From Flavobacteriales bacterium UBA6770 (GTDB lineage Bacteria > Bacteroidota > Bacteroidia > Flavobacteriales_G > Salibacteraceae), in NCBI GenBank assembly GCA_905181875.1, contig CAJIZH010000003.1, positions 372,001 to 436,000 on the forward strand: a DNA stretch of 64,000 bases, written 5' to 3'. The notes beneath the pieces are model-generated. The model was not told the DNA's origin. It was given only the letters and a program-made list of their open reading frames with translations, and did no database searches. Position 1 is the stretch's first letter, and each line of letters starts with the position of its first letter. Both the position numbers and the translations under genes were made by a program. Shown one piece after another: positions 45,345 to 54,152 of the stretch.

Positions 45345-46845
45345 GAATTTCTTCTATTAATTTTCTGTGATTACTCAATCTTGGAACTTTATTCTGACCG
45401 CCTAATTTCCCTTTGGATTTCAGCCATTCATAAAACGTTCCATTTTTAACTGACGTTAATATAGGCATCTGCATATTCATATCCTTATAACGTTTAGCTT
45501 CATAATCCGAATTTAACGATTTCAGAGAATTATCCAACACTTCAGTAAAATACTCTAAATCTTCAGGAGCATTTTCAAATTCAATAATCCACTCATGCCC
45601 TCCTCCATTTTCGCCTTCATTAAAATATGGGCCGGCAGTATATTCTTTTATTGAGGCTCCTGTTTTCTTACAAGCCAATTGCAACCCTTTTTCTGCATTT
45701 TCGGCCATTAATTCTTCACCAAACGCATTTATAAAATATTTAGTTCGTCCACTAATTTTTATGCGATAGGGTTCTAAAGAAGTAAAACGAACAGTATCTC
45801 CAAGCATATAACGCCAAAGTCCTGCATTAGTACTCATTACAATTGCATATTCTTGGCCTAACTCAACATCCTCCAATAATTCAGCCTTTGGATTATCGCT
45901 ACCTAATTCACTGAGCGGCAAAAATTCATAGAAAATTCCGTAATCCAGCATCAGCAGCAAGTCACCTTCTTCGCTACTGAATTGATCTTGCAAACCAATG
46001 AATCCTTCTGAGGCATTGTAGGTTTCCATATAGACCACGTTTTCACTAGGAAATAGTTTCTTGAATTTTTCTCGATATGGTGTAAAGCTTACACCGCCAT
46101 GTGCATACATTTCAAAATTCGGCCATACCTCCAACATGTTTTCCTTTCCAGTAATTTCAAGAATCCTTTGCAACAACGCCAGATTCCAAGATGGTACTCC
46201 ACTAATATTTGTAACATCCTCCTTAGCTCCTGCTTGAGCCATTTTTTCAATCTTATTTTCCCAATCTGGCAGCAGCGTAATGTCTATGCTTGGAGTTCTT
46301 ACGTACTCTGCCCAATACGGCAGATTTTTTATGATAATCGTTGATAAATCTCCATAATAAGAATTCTTTTTATACTCGTTTACTTCGCTACTTCCGCCAA
46401 GTACCATTCCTTTTCCAACGAATAATTTACTATCTGGGAAAGTATTGAAATAAATTGAAAGTAAATCCTTACCTCCTTTATAATGGCATTCTTCTAAGCT
46501 TTCTTTAGAAACCGGAATAAATTTACTCTTATCAGAAGTGGTTCCCGAACTTTTCGCAAACCAGTTAATTTCCGTTGGCCAAAGTACGTTTTGTTCGCCT
46601 TGTCGAACCCGTTCGATATATGGTTTTAATGTTTCATAGTCTGAAATAGGGACCCGTTTTTGAAAATCCTGTCGCGACTTTATTCGTTTAAAATGGTGCT
46701 TTTTGCCAAACTCTGTATTTTTAGCGGTGTTAATGAGTTTATTAAACCACTCTATTTGAACCTCATGAGGATACTTACGAAACAACTCGATTTGATGCAT
46801 TCGTTTTTTCAGCACCCAAGAAGCAATAGAATTTACGAGTTCCAT
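45325..46845 (-). CDS. GH3-family adenylating/acyl-transfer enzyme
   Basis: This 506-residue protein of the GH3 family resembles plant auxin-conjugating enzymes. The adenylate-forming signature SSGTTSDKSKFIPVS (about residues 103-117) is intact, followed by MVLGGSSEVNEYKKNS and the LWRYMLGDTVRFTSLEPYRI block near the C-terminal third. Family members activate carboxylic acids with ATP; in bacteria the substrate is unknown. The plant name should not be taken as function. Head of a two-gene unit with the propeller-like protein. Confidence 0.9.
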   Translation of the reverse strand: MELVNSIASWVLKKRMHQIELFRKYPHEVQIEWFNKLINTAKNTEFGKKHHFKRIKSRQDFQKRVPISDYETLKPYIERVRQGEQNVLWPTEINWFAKSSGTTSDKSKFIPVSKESLEECHYKGGKDLLSIYFNTFPDSKLFVGKGMVLGGSSEVNEYKKNSYYGDLSTIIIKNLPYWAEYVRTPSIDITLLPDWENKIEKMAQAGAKEDVTNISGVPSWNLALLQRILEITGKENMLEVWPNFEMYAHGGVSFTPYREKFKKLFPSENVVYMETYNASEGFIGLQDQFSSEEGDLLLMLDYGIFYEFLPLSELGSDNPKAELLEDVELGQEYAIVMSTNAGLWRYMLGDTVRFTSLEPYRIKISGRTKYFINAFGEELMAENAEKGLQLACKKTGASIKEYTAGPYFNEGENGGGHEWIIEFENAPEDLEYFTEVLDNSLKSLNSDYEAKRYKDMNMQMPILTSVKNGTFYEWLKSKGKLGGQNKVPRLSNHRKLIEEIHELGLV

Positions 46846-46878
46846 AGTTTATTTTCAATCTTCAAGCAAAGATGGGGA

Positions 46879-47118
46879 TTGGTTTTGAACCTAGGAATTA
46901 TCTTAACTATATTTCTTATTCCCTATTTAGGTTTTACTCAAGGAAAATCAATCACAGCCCATAATTGGTCTCTTAATAAAGTGTCTAATTTGCCCGAACC
47001 TGTTACAAATGGAGCCGTATCAGCCTTTAGTACATTTAACGGTTCCTACATTTATGTTTTCGGAGGACTAGATAGCACCCTACTCTCTTCAGGAATTCAT
47101 AGAAGATGTTATAAATAA
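46879..47118 (+). pseudogene. 5' fragment of a frameshifted kelch/T9SS gene
   Basis: From a TTG codon (46879 or 46885) this frame encodes a signal peptide (LVLNLGIILTIFLIPYLGFT then QG) and the first kelch blade (WSLNKVSNLPEPV, then SAFSTFNGSYIYVFGG). It stops at 47116-47118 after IHRRCYK. Adding one A in the AAA run near 47113-47116 would join it to INVADSSDVTRLPDL in the frame of the next fragment. It cannot fold alone. Confidence 0.72.
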
Positions 47119-47198
47119 ACGTCGCTGATTCTAGTGACGTAACTCGGCTCCCTGACCTGCCAGACTCGCTTGGTCGTATTGCTCTTTCGGCAACTAAA

Positions 47199-48269
47199 GT
47201 GAGAGACAAAATTTATATTGTCGGAGGTTATTATGTATTTGCAAATGGAAGAGAAAAGAGCTCTAGCCTTGTCCACGAATTTGATTTATTAGGTGATACG
47301 TTTACAAACAAGAAAATCGTTCTTCCTGTGCCTATTGACGATCACGTCCAAGATGTATGGAAAGACTCTTTATTATTTATAATAAATGGTTGGTCTGATT
47401 TAGCTAACGTGCGTGAAACTCAGATTTACAACCCTTCCAATAATATTTGGCAAAAAGGCTCTCCATATAAAATCGACATGATTCCAACTTTTGGCGCGTG
47501 TGGCGGAATAATTGGAAATAATATCTATGTTCAAGGGGGGGCTCGAAGTGATAGAAATTCGTTTCCTTCAATCAGCAATTATTATAAGGGCGAAATTCAA
47601 CCAAACAACCCTACCCAAATAACGTGGAGCACAATTTCTAGTAACGATAGTCTAACCTCCTATCGTTCTGCAATTATTTTTAATGGATATGGAGGGCCTG
47701 AGCCCGTTATAGTTGGAGGAAGTAAAAGGAGTTATAATTATAATGCTAGAGATTATACCAGCGGAAAATTATTAGCTCCGATGAGTTCATCTATTATTTT
47801 AGGTTCTGCACAAGCCGAATTTAATAATGATCAAATTCTCATACCATCAAATGATCTAAGTATTCCTATGGACATCAGAGACTGGGGGATTTTGCGAGAC
47901 TGGTCCTTCACTCTCTCATCGAATTCATCTAATTTCTCCGTCACTTACCTTGCTGGTGGAATTCTTGAAAATGGCCAAGTTTCAAATCAAATTCTTTCAT
48001 TAACTCCAAGTTTTCCAAGAAACACTAATTCGATTAACACTGACATTGAACCTCGTTTTTTTCCTAATCCTACCAAAAGCGTAATGAATATTCGATATAA
48101 TAATTTGATTTCTAAACATGTTAGGATTTATAATAGTTCAGGTAATTTAGTTGATCAATTTTATCAAAATGAAGATGAATTCATTTTAGATTTATCTCAT
48201 TTAATATCTGGCATCTACTTTTACGTCGACAGCCAAAACCAAATAACTAAAAAATTGATAAAAAAATAG
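47199..48269 (+). CDS. 3' part of the kelch-repeat protein with T9SS sorting domain
   Basis: This 356-residue open frame begins at an internal ATG (RDKIYIVGG context) and encodes kelch-type blades: IYIVGGYYVFANGREK, LLFIINGWSDLANVRETQIYN, IYVQGGARSD and PVIVGGSKRSYN. It ends in a T9SS type A sorting domain (DIEPRFFPNPTKSVMNI, then RIYNSSGNLVDQF and LISGIYFYVDSQNQITKKLI). Without the N-terminal fragment it has no signal peptide, so it probably cannot be exported. The ancestral protein was likely a surface carbohydrate- or adhesion-related propeller. A hairpin terminator follows. Confidence 0.75.
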   Translation: MRDKIYIVGGYYVFANGREKSSSLVHEFDLLGDTFTNKKIVLPVPIDDHVQDVWKDSLLFIINGWSDLANVRETQIYNPSNNIWQKGSPYKIDMIPTFGACGGIIGNNIYVQGGARSDRNSFPSISNYYKGEIQPNNPTQITWSTISSNDSLTSYRSAIIFNGYGGPEPVIVGGSKRSYNYNARDYTSGKLLAPMSSSIILGSAQAEFNNDQILIPSNDLSIPMDIRDWGILRDWSFTLSSNSSNFSVTYLAGGILENGQVSNQILSLTPSFPRNTNSINTDIEPRFFPNPTKSVMNIRYNNLISKHVRIYNSSGNLVDQFYQNEDEFILDLSHLISGIYFYVDSQNQITKKLIKK

Positions 48270-48292
48270 CCCCTCTAATGAGGAGCTATTTC
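48262..48292 (+). terminator. Hairpin after the kelch/T9SS gene
   Basis: AAATAGC-CCCTC pairs with GAGGA-GCTATTT around TAAT, followed by a short T-rich stretch. It lies between convergent genes and may serve sppA as well. Confidence 0.6.
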
Positions 48293-48313
48293 AACTATTT
48301 ATATGAAGTGTTT

Positions 48314-50134
48314 TTATCGAATTTCGATATCAAAAGGAATACGAGCTTGAATTCTTTCTGAATTTTTTAGTCTTTCAACTGTTTGATAATAAGAGTAAAA
48401 ATCACCCATTTTCCATCTCATAAAAATATTGCTTGACTCTCCAGTAATCTCTTTAATAAATTCTTGAATTACATCTTTCTTTTCAGGAAAACTTTTGATT
48501 CTGTAATTGGTTAAACCAGCTTGTTCAGCTGCGTATGCAATTGCATCGTTCAATCCGCCCAACTCATCAACCAATCCTAATTCCAGGGCATCTTCCCCTG
48601 TCCAAACTCTTCCTTGTCCAATTGCATCAACTTCTTCTTTAGTCATGTTTCTACCTTCAGACACGTGGCCTAGGAAGGTGTCGTAAACTTTTTCTACAGA
48701 TTGCTGAATCTTACCATATTGAAATGGCGTAAGAGGCTTTGTTAGCATTCCCATATCTGAGTTTGCATTGGTTTGAACTCTATCGAAAGTTAATCCAAGC
48801 TTATTGTTCAACATTTTCTTAGCATTTGGAATCATTCCAAAAACACCGATAGAACCTGTAATAGTATTTGCCCCGGCAAAAATTCTATTTGCACCAGCAC
48901 TGACATAATATCCTCCTGAAGCGGCTAATCCACCCATACTAATTACAAATGGCTTCGCGGCTTTTGCTAATTGAGTTTCTCTCCACATAACATCACTTGC
49001 TAAAGCACTTCCACCAGGAGAATTCACTCTAAATACAATCGCTTTAATTGAAGAATCTTCTCTAGCTGCTCTAATCGCTGTTACAATAGTTTTAGATCCC
49101 ATTGTTTGTTGGTCACTGCTGCCGCTTCTAATTTCGCCAGCGCCATAAATAATAGCAATCTTATCTTTTAATTCCCAAGGCTTTGGAGCTCCGTCTTCAT
49201 GTTTCTTTGGCGCTTTGGTGTATTTCCTTAGAGAAATGAATTTGATATCATCATTATTCTTTACACCAACTCTAGCTCTTATACTATCCAAAACTTGATC
49301 TCCAAATAAAAGCCCATCAATCAGCTTGTAAGCTATAGCATTTGCAGGATCAAAAGATCTAAGACTATCAGCATACTCATTAAGTGATTCAACTGTGATT
49401 CCTCTTGAAATTGAAATTTTCTCTGTCCAATTATCCCATACTGTAGAAAGTAACTTGTTCAGTTGCTCTCGGTTTGGATCGCTCATTTTATCATACATAA
49501 ATGGCTCAACCGCACTTTTGAATTTATTATTTTTACCTCTAATAATCTGAACTTCAACTTCTAGTTTTTCCAACATCCCCTTAAAGAACATTACCTCAGA
49601 CATTAATCCATTGAACTCAACTCCTCCCTCTGGATAAACATAGATTTGATCTGCAACACTTGCAAGATAATAGGTTCCTTGACTGACATTTTGCCCATAA
49701 GCAATAATCCATTTTCCTGAATTTTTAAAGTCTTCCAACCCTTCTCTAACCTCATCAAGGTTAGCCATATTCATGCTTACTCCTTTCAAATCCAAAAAAG
49801 CTCCTGCAATATTTTCATCAGATTTCGCCTTCTCCAAGTTATCTAAAACTTGCTTCAAACTCAGCTTTTTGTTTGATTGCATAGTATTCAAATCAAATGT
49901 TTCGAACGGGTTATCTGAACCTCGATCAACCAATCCACCACTAAAGTCAAGATGTAAAACGGAATTCTCTTTTACCTCTAAATTCTTTTCATCTTTATCT
50001 CCTCCAGTAGCAGCGGCTATAATACCAATTACTACAATTACCGCTAAAAAGATGGTTACTCCAAACCCTAACATTGAAGCAAATACTATTTTAAAAAACT
50101 GTTTCATTCCTTTCAATTTAATTTTGAATGCCAA
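48314..50134 (-). CDS. sppA: Signal peptide peptidase SppA, 67-kDa type
   Basis: This 606-residue inner-membrane serine protease degrades leftover signal peptides. One N-terminal anchor (FFKIVFASMLGFGVTIFLAV, about residues 12-31) is followed by two ClpP-like domains. The catalytic Lys is in NNKFKSAVEPF (first domain) and the catalytic Ser in MGGLAASGGYYVSAG (second domain), the two halves of the Ser-Lys dyad of SppA67K. VNSPGGSALASDVMW is the conserved turn. Single gene, transcribed away from folK. Confidence 0.95.
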   Translation of the reverse strand: MAFKIKLKGMKQFFKIVFASMLGFGVTIFLAVIVVIGIIAAATGGDKDEKNLEVKENSVLHLDFSGGLVDRGSDNPFETFDLNTMQSNKKLSLKQVLDNLEKAKSDENIAGAFLDLKGVSMNMANLDEVREGLEDFKNSGKWIIAYGQNVSQGTYYLASVADQIYVYPEGGVEFNGLMSEVMFFKGMLEKLEVEVQIIRGKNNKFKSAVEPFMYDKMSDPNREQLNKLLSTVWDNWTEKISISRGITVESLNEYADSLRSFDPANAIAYKLIDGLLFGDQVLDSIRARVGVKNNDDIKFISLRKYTKAPKKHEDGAPKPWELKDKIAIIYGAGEIRSGSSDQQTMGSKTIVTAIRAAREDSSIKAIVFRVNSPGGSALASDVMWRETQLAKAAKPFVISMGGLAASGGYYVSAGANRIFAGANTITGSIGVFGMIPNAKKMLNNKLGLTFDRVQTNANSDMGMLTKPLTPFQYGKIQQSVEKVYDTFLGHVSEGRNMTKEEVDAIGQGRVWTGEDALELGLVDELGGLNDAIAYAAEQAGLTNYRIKSFPEKKDVIQEFIKEITGESSNIFMRWKMGDFYSYYQTVERLKNSERIQARIPFDIEIR

Positions 50135-50217
50135 AGATATTGCAGCTTTGTGATTAGCAGCTGTAGATATTACATTAGAGGAAATTACTTTGTATAAAGC
50201 AAATTAGAATAGGATTG

Positions 50218-50712
50218 ATGGAAAACTCGAAATTACAAACGGTTTATATTGCTTACGGATCCAATATGGGTGAATGGATGAAAATTCAAAAAAAAGTATT
50301 CCCTCTTATTGAATTACGAATAGGAACTGTGCTTCAAAAATCGAAGACATATGTTTCTCCCGCTTGGGGTAAAACTGATCAACCCGATTTTAAAAACGGA
50401 GTGATTCTAGCTGAAACAGCTCTGAATTCTTTGCAATGCTTACAAGTACTTAAAAAAATTGAGCTTGATGTAGGACGTGTTACGATAGAAAAATGGGGTC
50501 CAAGAATCATCGACCTTGATATTATTGATTTTAATGGAGAAATTGTTTCAACAGAAGAACTAACATTACCTCACCCTTATGCACATAAGAGGCAATTTGT
50601 GTTAGAACCATTGGCTGAGATAGCACCAAATCATGTACTTCCTCATTTCTCAAAATCAATCTCAGAAATCCTTTCCTCTTTAGCAGATAAAGTAGTTTTG
50701 ACATTTCATTAA
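50218..50712 (+). CDS. folK: HPPK, 6-hydroxymethyl-7,8-dihydropterin pyrophosphokinase
   Basis: This ~164-residue folate-pathway enzyme transfers pyrophosphate from ATP to the pterin. The start is ATG at 50218 (a TTG just before is unlikely). IAYGSNMGEW and the ATP/pterin-binding block GPRIIDLDIIDF (with two Asp for Mg2+) and LTLPHPYAHKRQFVLEPLAEI are complete. It lies six bases before a deoxynucleoside kinase gene in the same direction, so folate and nucleotide metabolism are linked here. Confidence 0.95.
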   Translation: MENSKLQTVYIAYGSNMGEWMKIQKKVFPLIELRIGTVLQKSKTYVSPAWGKTDQPDFKNGVILAETALNSLQCLQVLKKIELDVGRVTIEKWGPRIIDLDIIDFNGEIVSTEELTLPHPYAHKRQFVLEPLAEIAPNHVLPHFSKSISEILSSLADKVVLTFH

Positions 50713-50717
50713 TAAAA

Positions 50718-51353
50718 ATGAGTAACAAATATATTTGTATAGAAGGCAATATTGGAAGCGGAAAAACTTCTCTTGCTAAATCTCTGAGCCAGAGATTAGA
50801 AGGAAAGCTTGTACTTGAAGAATTCGAAGAGAATCCCTTTTTACAAAAATTCTATATAGATCCTACTCGATATGCTTTTCAGTTAGAGCTAAGTTTTCTA
50901 GCAGAACGATTTCAACAAATTCAAATCGAAATTCCAAACCGGGACCTATTCCAAGAATTTATGTTTTCGGACTATATGATTGAAAAATGTCTGATCTTTT
51001 CTAAGAACAATTTGGATGATCAGTCTATTCAGCTTTATAGAAAATTATACGACATCATACTCAAATCAACTCCAAAACCAGATCTTATTATTTATCTACA
51101 TAAAGATTCAGAACAACTTCTTTCTAATATTGAAAAACGTGCGCGACCTTATGAACAAGACATTAAAACGAAATATTTAGAAGACATATACCATAATTAT
51201 GTTACCTATTTCAAACAACAAAATCAGTATCCTATTCTGTTTGTAGATACGAACGAAATTGATTTCATAAAGGACCCAAACCAGATTGATAGTTTTATAG
51301 ACTTAATAAATAAGTCGTTTAAAATAGGTTTACACCCAATTAGACTGGATTGA
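50718..51353 (+). CDS. Second deoxynucleoside kinase, cotranscribed with folK
   Basis: This 211-residue kinase has the P-loop CIEGNIGSGKTSL, the EDF-like EEFEENPFLQKFYIDP site, the DRY/DR-like FQEFMFSDYMIEKCLIF region and the lid IEKRARPYEQDI. It is a divergent relative of the enzyme at 43855, with a longer C-terminus. The folK-dNK pair is common in Bacteroidota. The two kinases may have different nucleoside preferences, which cannot be told from these motifs. Confidence 0.92.
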   Translation: MSNKYICIEGNIGSGKTSLAKSLSQRLEGKLVLEEFEENPFLQKFYIDPTRYAFQLELSFLAERFQQIQIEIPNRDLFQEFMFSDYMIEKCLIFSKNNLDDQSIQLYRKLYDIILKSTPKPDLIIYLHKDSEQLLSNIEKRARPYEQDIKTKYLEDIYHNYVTYFKQQNQYPILFVDTNEIDFIKDPNQIDSFIDLINKSFKIGLHPIRLD

Positions 51354-51463
51354 AAGGCAATAGCTAAAAGCCTAAGATATAGCCTAAATCGAAACATTTA
51401 ATTATTATTGCAACCAAATAAAAATAGAAAGAAAACTTTAACGCTTATCATAAGCTTTACAAC

Positions 51464-53194
51464 ATGAAAAAACTAAGTTTAAAAAGTATCGCGATCGTAG
51501 CTATTGGTGCTACAAGTTTAATGGCATGTAACCCATTAAGCAAAATGAATAAATACGCTGAGAACATTAAATACAATGTTACTCCTAATCCTCTTGAGGT
51601 GCATGCAGACAGTGTTGAAGTATCCGTTTCCGCAAAGTTTCCACCAAATTTCTTTCACAAACTAGCAACAATGACTGCTACGCCAGTATTAAAAAATGCT
51701 GATGGTGAAGTAGTAAAAGAATTGAAGGCGTTGAAAATGATGGGTTTAGAAGCTGATGGTGAAGGCCAAAAAGTTGATTTCGAGAAAGGTGGAACAGTAA
51801 GTTACACGGACAAAATAGCTTTTGATCCAGCTATGACAAATGTAACAATGACGATTTCTGCTGTTGCAGGATATAAAACTAAAACAAAAGAGTTTGAAAC
51901 AAGAAAAATTGCTGATGGTACAATTACCACTTCAACCATGGCTCAAACTGACGCAAAACCTATTTTAGGAACAGATAACTTCAAAAAAGTAATTCCTCGT
52001 TCGATTAAAGCTGATATTAACTATACGATTCAGCAGTCAAGCGTTCGTTCTTCGGAACTTTCTGAAGACGACATAATGGCGCTAACAGCTTTTGTGGAAA
52101 ATGCTGTTGCAAACGAATTTGTTTTCAAAGGAGTTAGTATTGATGCATATGCTTCTCCAGATGGAGAATTAACCATAAATGATAATCTTGCTAATAATCG
52201 TGCAAAATCTGCAGGAACTGCAATCAATAAAATCCTTAAGAAAAGTAATGTAGAAGCTGCGAAAACAGCTGGTTTTGTTACAGAAACTGGTAAAGGTGAA
52301 GATTGGGAAGGCTTCAAAAAAGCAATGACAGCGTCCGACGTTAAAGACAAAGAATTGATTATTAGAATCCTTAGTATGTCAAGTGATGGTGAAAAACGCG
52401 AACAAGAAATCAAAAATTTAGCTGCAACTTATGTTGAAATTGCAGACAAAATTCTACCTCAACTAAGAAAATCTAGCATTACCGTCAGCGCTGATGAGAT
52501 GTCAAGAACGGACGAAGAAATTACTCAGTTGACAAATTCAGACTCTACAGTTCTTAGCATTGAAGAAATATTGTATGCCGCTACCTTGTCAAATGACTTA
52601 GAAGAAAAATTAAGAATTTATAAATTGGCCAAATCTCAGTATTCAAAGGATTGGAGAGGTCATAATAATGCAGGTTATGTGTATGTTCTGAAAAATGACA
52701 TGAAAGCAGCAAAAGCAGAATTTGATGCAGCTGCTGGAGTTGAAAAAAATGCCACTATAAGTAATAACATGGGTGTTGTCGCGTTATTTCGTGGAGATGT
52801 CACTGGTGCTAAAGAAATGTTTGTAGCTGCTTCAGGAGCAGGTACAGAAGTTAACTATAACAAAGGAATTATTGCAGTTAAACAAGCTGATTACATTGAT
52901 GCCGTTAGTAAATTTGGATCTGAAAACACTTTTAACTCAGCATTAGCTAAGGTATTAAACGGTGATAATGAAGGTGCTCTTAAAGCAATTGAAGCATCTG
53001 AAGCAAAAGAATCTGCTGAAGGATATTACTTGAAAGCAGTTATCGGAGCTAGAACTGCTAACAACGACTTAATGAATAACAATTTAAAATCTGCAATAGC
53101 TAAAGATGCAAGCTTAAAAACGAAAGCTATGAATGATGTGGAGTTCTTGAAATACAGAATGGATGCTGAATTCATTGCATTATTCGCAAACTAG
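51464..53194 (+). CDS. OmpA-like/TPR outer-membrane lipoprotein
   Basis: This 576-residue lipoprotein has a signal with lipobox LMAC (Cys22 or so) followed by an Ig/beta-sandwich region. An OmpA-like segment lies near residues 185-265 (SIDAYASPDGELTINDNLANNR). Tetratricopeptide-like helices follow (LRIYKLAKSQYSKDW, HNNAGYVYVLKNDMKAA, AISKF-like blocks) to the C-terminus. The Asp and Arg that bind peptidoglycan in OmpA domains are present in part (SPDGE, LANNRA). I infer an outer-membrane lipoprotein that may bridge to the cell wall. It ends in a strong terminator. Confidence 0.8.
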   Translation: MKKLSLKSIAIVAIGATSLMACNPLSKMNKYAENIKYNVTPNPLEVHADSVEVSVSAKFPPNFFHKLATMTATPVLKNADGEVVKELKALKMMGLEADGEGQKVDFEKGGTVSYTDKIAFDPAMTNVTMTISAVAGYKTKTKEFETRKIADGTITTSTMAQTDAKPILGTDNFKKVIPRSIKADINYTIQQSSVRSSELSEDDIMALTAFVENAVANEFVFKGVSIDAYASPDGELTINDNLANNRAKSAGTAINKILKKSNVEAAKTAGFVTETGKGEDWEGFKKAMTASDVKDKELIIRILSMSSDGEKREQEIKNLAATYVEIADKILPQLRKSSITVSADEMSRTDEEITQLTNSDSTVLSIEEILYAATLSNDLEEKLRIYKLAKSQYSKDWRGHNNAGYVYVLKNDMKAAKAEFDAAAGVEKNATISNNMGVVALFRGDVTGAKEMFVAASGAGTEVNYNKGIIAVKQADYIDAVSKFGSENTFNSALAKVLNGDNEGALKAIEASEAKESAEGYYLKAVIGARTANNDLMNNNLKSAIAKDASLKTKAMNDVEFLKYRMDAEFIALFAN

Positions 53195-53210
53195 AATTTT
53201 TATCACTTAT

Positions 53211-53244
53211 TAAAAAAAGGCGCTAGATAGCGCCTTTTTTTTTT
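53211..53244 (+). terminator. Strong terminator after the OmpA/TPR gene
   Basis: AGGCGCT pairs with AGCGCCT around AGAT, followed by T10. Confidence 0.9.
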
Positions 53245-53271
53245 CAATAGTGAATGTAAAACCTATATTAC

Positions 53272-53279
53272 TATATTTG
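53272..53279 (+). promoter_or_regulatory. -7 element of the small lipoprotein gene
   Basis: TATATTTG, 13 bases before the ATG at 53293. No good -33 TTG was found. Confidence 0.5.
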
Positions 53280-53292
53280 CTTAACTAGTAAA

Positions 53293-53493
53293 ATGAATAT
53301 GAAAAAATTATTGTTTTTATTTGCCATGGGAAGTATTATTAGTTTCTCCTCGTGTAAGAAATGTTCTACTTGCACATTTAACGATCCTGAAAAAGGTGAA
53401 TTGGAAAGTAAAGATGTCTGCCAAAAAGGCAAACAATACAACCATGTTTTAGATATGTACGATCGCAGTGGTTGGACATGTACAAAGAATTAA
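53293..53493 (+). CDS. Small Cys-rich lipoprotein
   Basis: This 66-residue lipoprotein has a signal peptide with lipobox FSSC (about residues 1-21) and a short mature part with five further Cys (KKCSTCTF, DVCQ, WTCTKN). The paired Cys suggest disulfides or a metal site. Similar small proteins occur in Flavobacteria but I recall no function. The start could also be the ATG two codons downstream. It has its own TAnnTTTG box, so it is expressed separately from the upstream gene. Confidence 0.75.
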   Translation: MNMKKLLFLFAMGSIISFSSCKKCSTCTFNDPEKGELESKDVCQKGKQYNHVLDMYDRSGWTCTKN

Positions 53494-53531
53494 GCTAAAC
53501 TCTATATATTACTTTGAACGGGTCTAATTTA

Positions 53532-54068
53532 TTAGGCCCTTTTTATTTTCCCTATAATATCCCACAGGGCAATTCCTGCACTGACTGAAACATTGTAAGA
53601 GTGCTTCGTACCATACTGAGGAATTTCAATACATACATCACTACTATCAATAACCTCCTGCATTACACCATCTACCTCATTTCCAATAACCAATGCATAC
53701 TTTGAATCTTTAGTGGAAATAAAATTATCGAGCATTAAACTATCTTCCACTTGCTCCAATGATAGAATTATGAAGCCGTTCTTTTTCAATGCAGAAATTG
53801 AATCCATGGTATTTTGAAAATATTTCCAATCAACCGACTCAGAAGCTCCCAAAGCAGTCTTATATATCTCTCGATGTGGAGGAGTTGCCGTTATCCCGCA
53901 TAAATAAACACTCTCAATTGCAAGAGCATCTGCCGTTCTGAATATAGAACCAATATTAAAGGCACTTCTTATATTGTCTAGTACAACAACTACTGGAAAT
54001 TTTTCAGCAGATTTAAATTCCGGAACGCTAATTCTATTTAACTCCTCTAGTTTGAGTTTCTTGTTCAT
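53532..54068 (-). CDS. TrmH/SpoU-family RNA 2'-O-methyltransferase
   Basis: This 178-residue knotted methyltransferase has the three SpoU motifs: NIRSAFNIGSIFRTADA (motif 1), ALVIGNEVDGVMQEVID (motif 2) and SYNVSVSAGIALWDIIG (motif 3, trefoil knot). The target (tRNA Gm18, Cm34 or rRNA) cannot be told from these motifs alone; no TrmL-specific feature is clear. It is divergent from mutS with an 84-base gap. Confidence 0.9.
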   Translation of the reverse strand: MNKKLKLEELNRISVPEFKSAEKFPVVVVLDNIRSAFNIGSIFRTADALAIESVYLCGITATPPHREIYKTALGASESVDWKYFQNTMDSISALKKNGFIILSLEQVEDSLMLDNFISTKDSKYALVIGNEVDGVMQEVIDSSDVCIEIPQYGTKHSYNVSVSAGIALWDIIGKIKRA

Positions 54069-54152
54069 AATTCATGAAAATAATGAACCTTCAAAGGTAT
54101 TCTTACTTTGTAAGTGTATGTAACTTAGATGACCCTAATTACAAGGAAATAA

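Noticed and set aside
46660..46878. Upstream extension of the kelch gene to an ATG at 46660
   Set aside because: This part is antisense to the GH3 gene and has no signal-peptide character; the TTG near 46879 gives a proper signal peptide.
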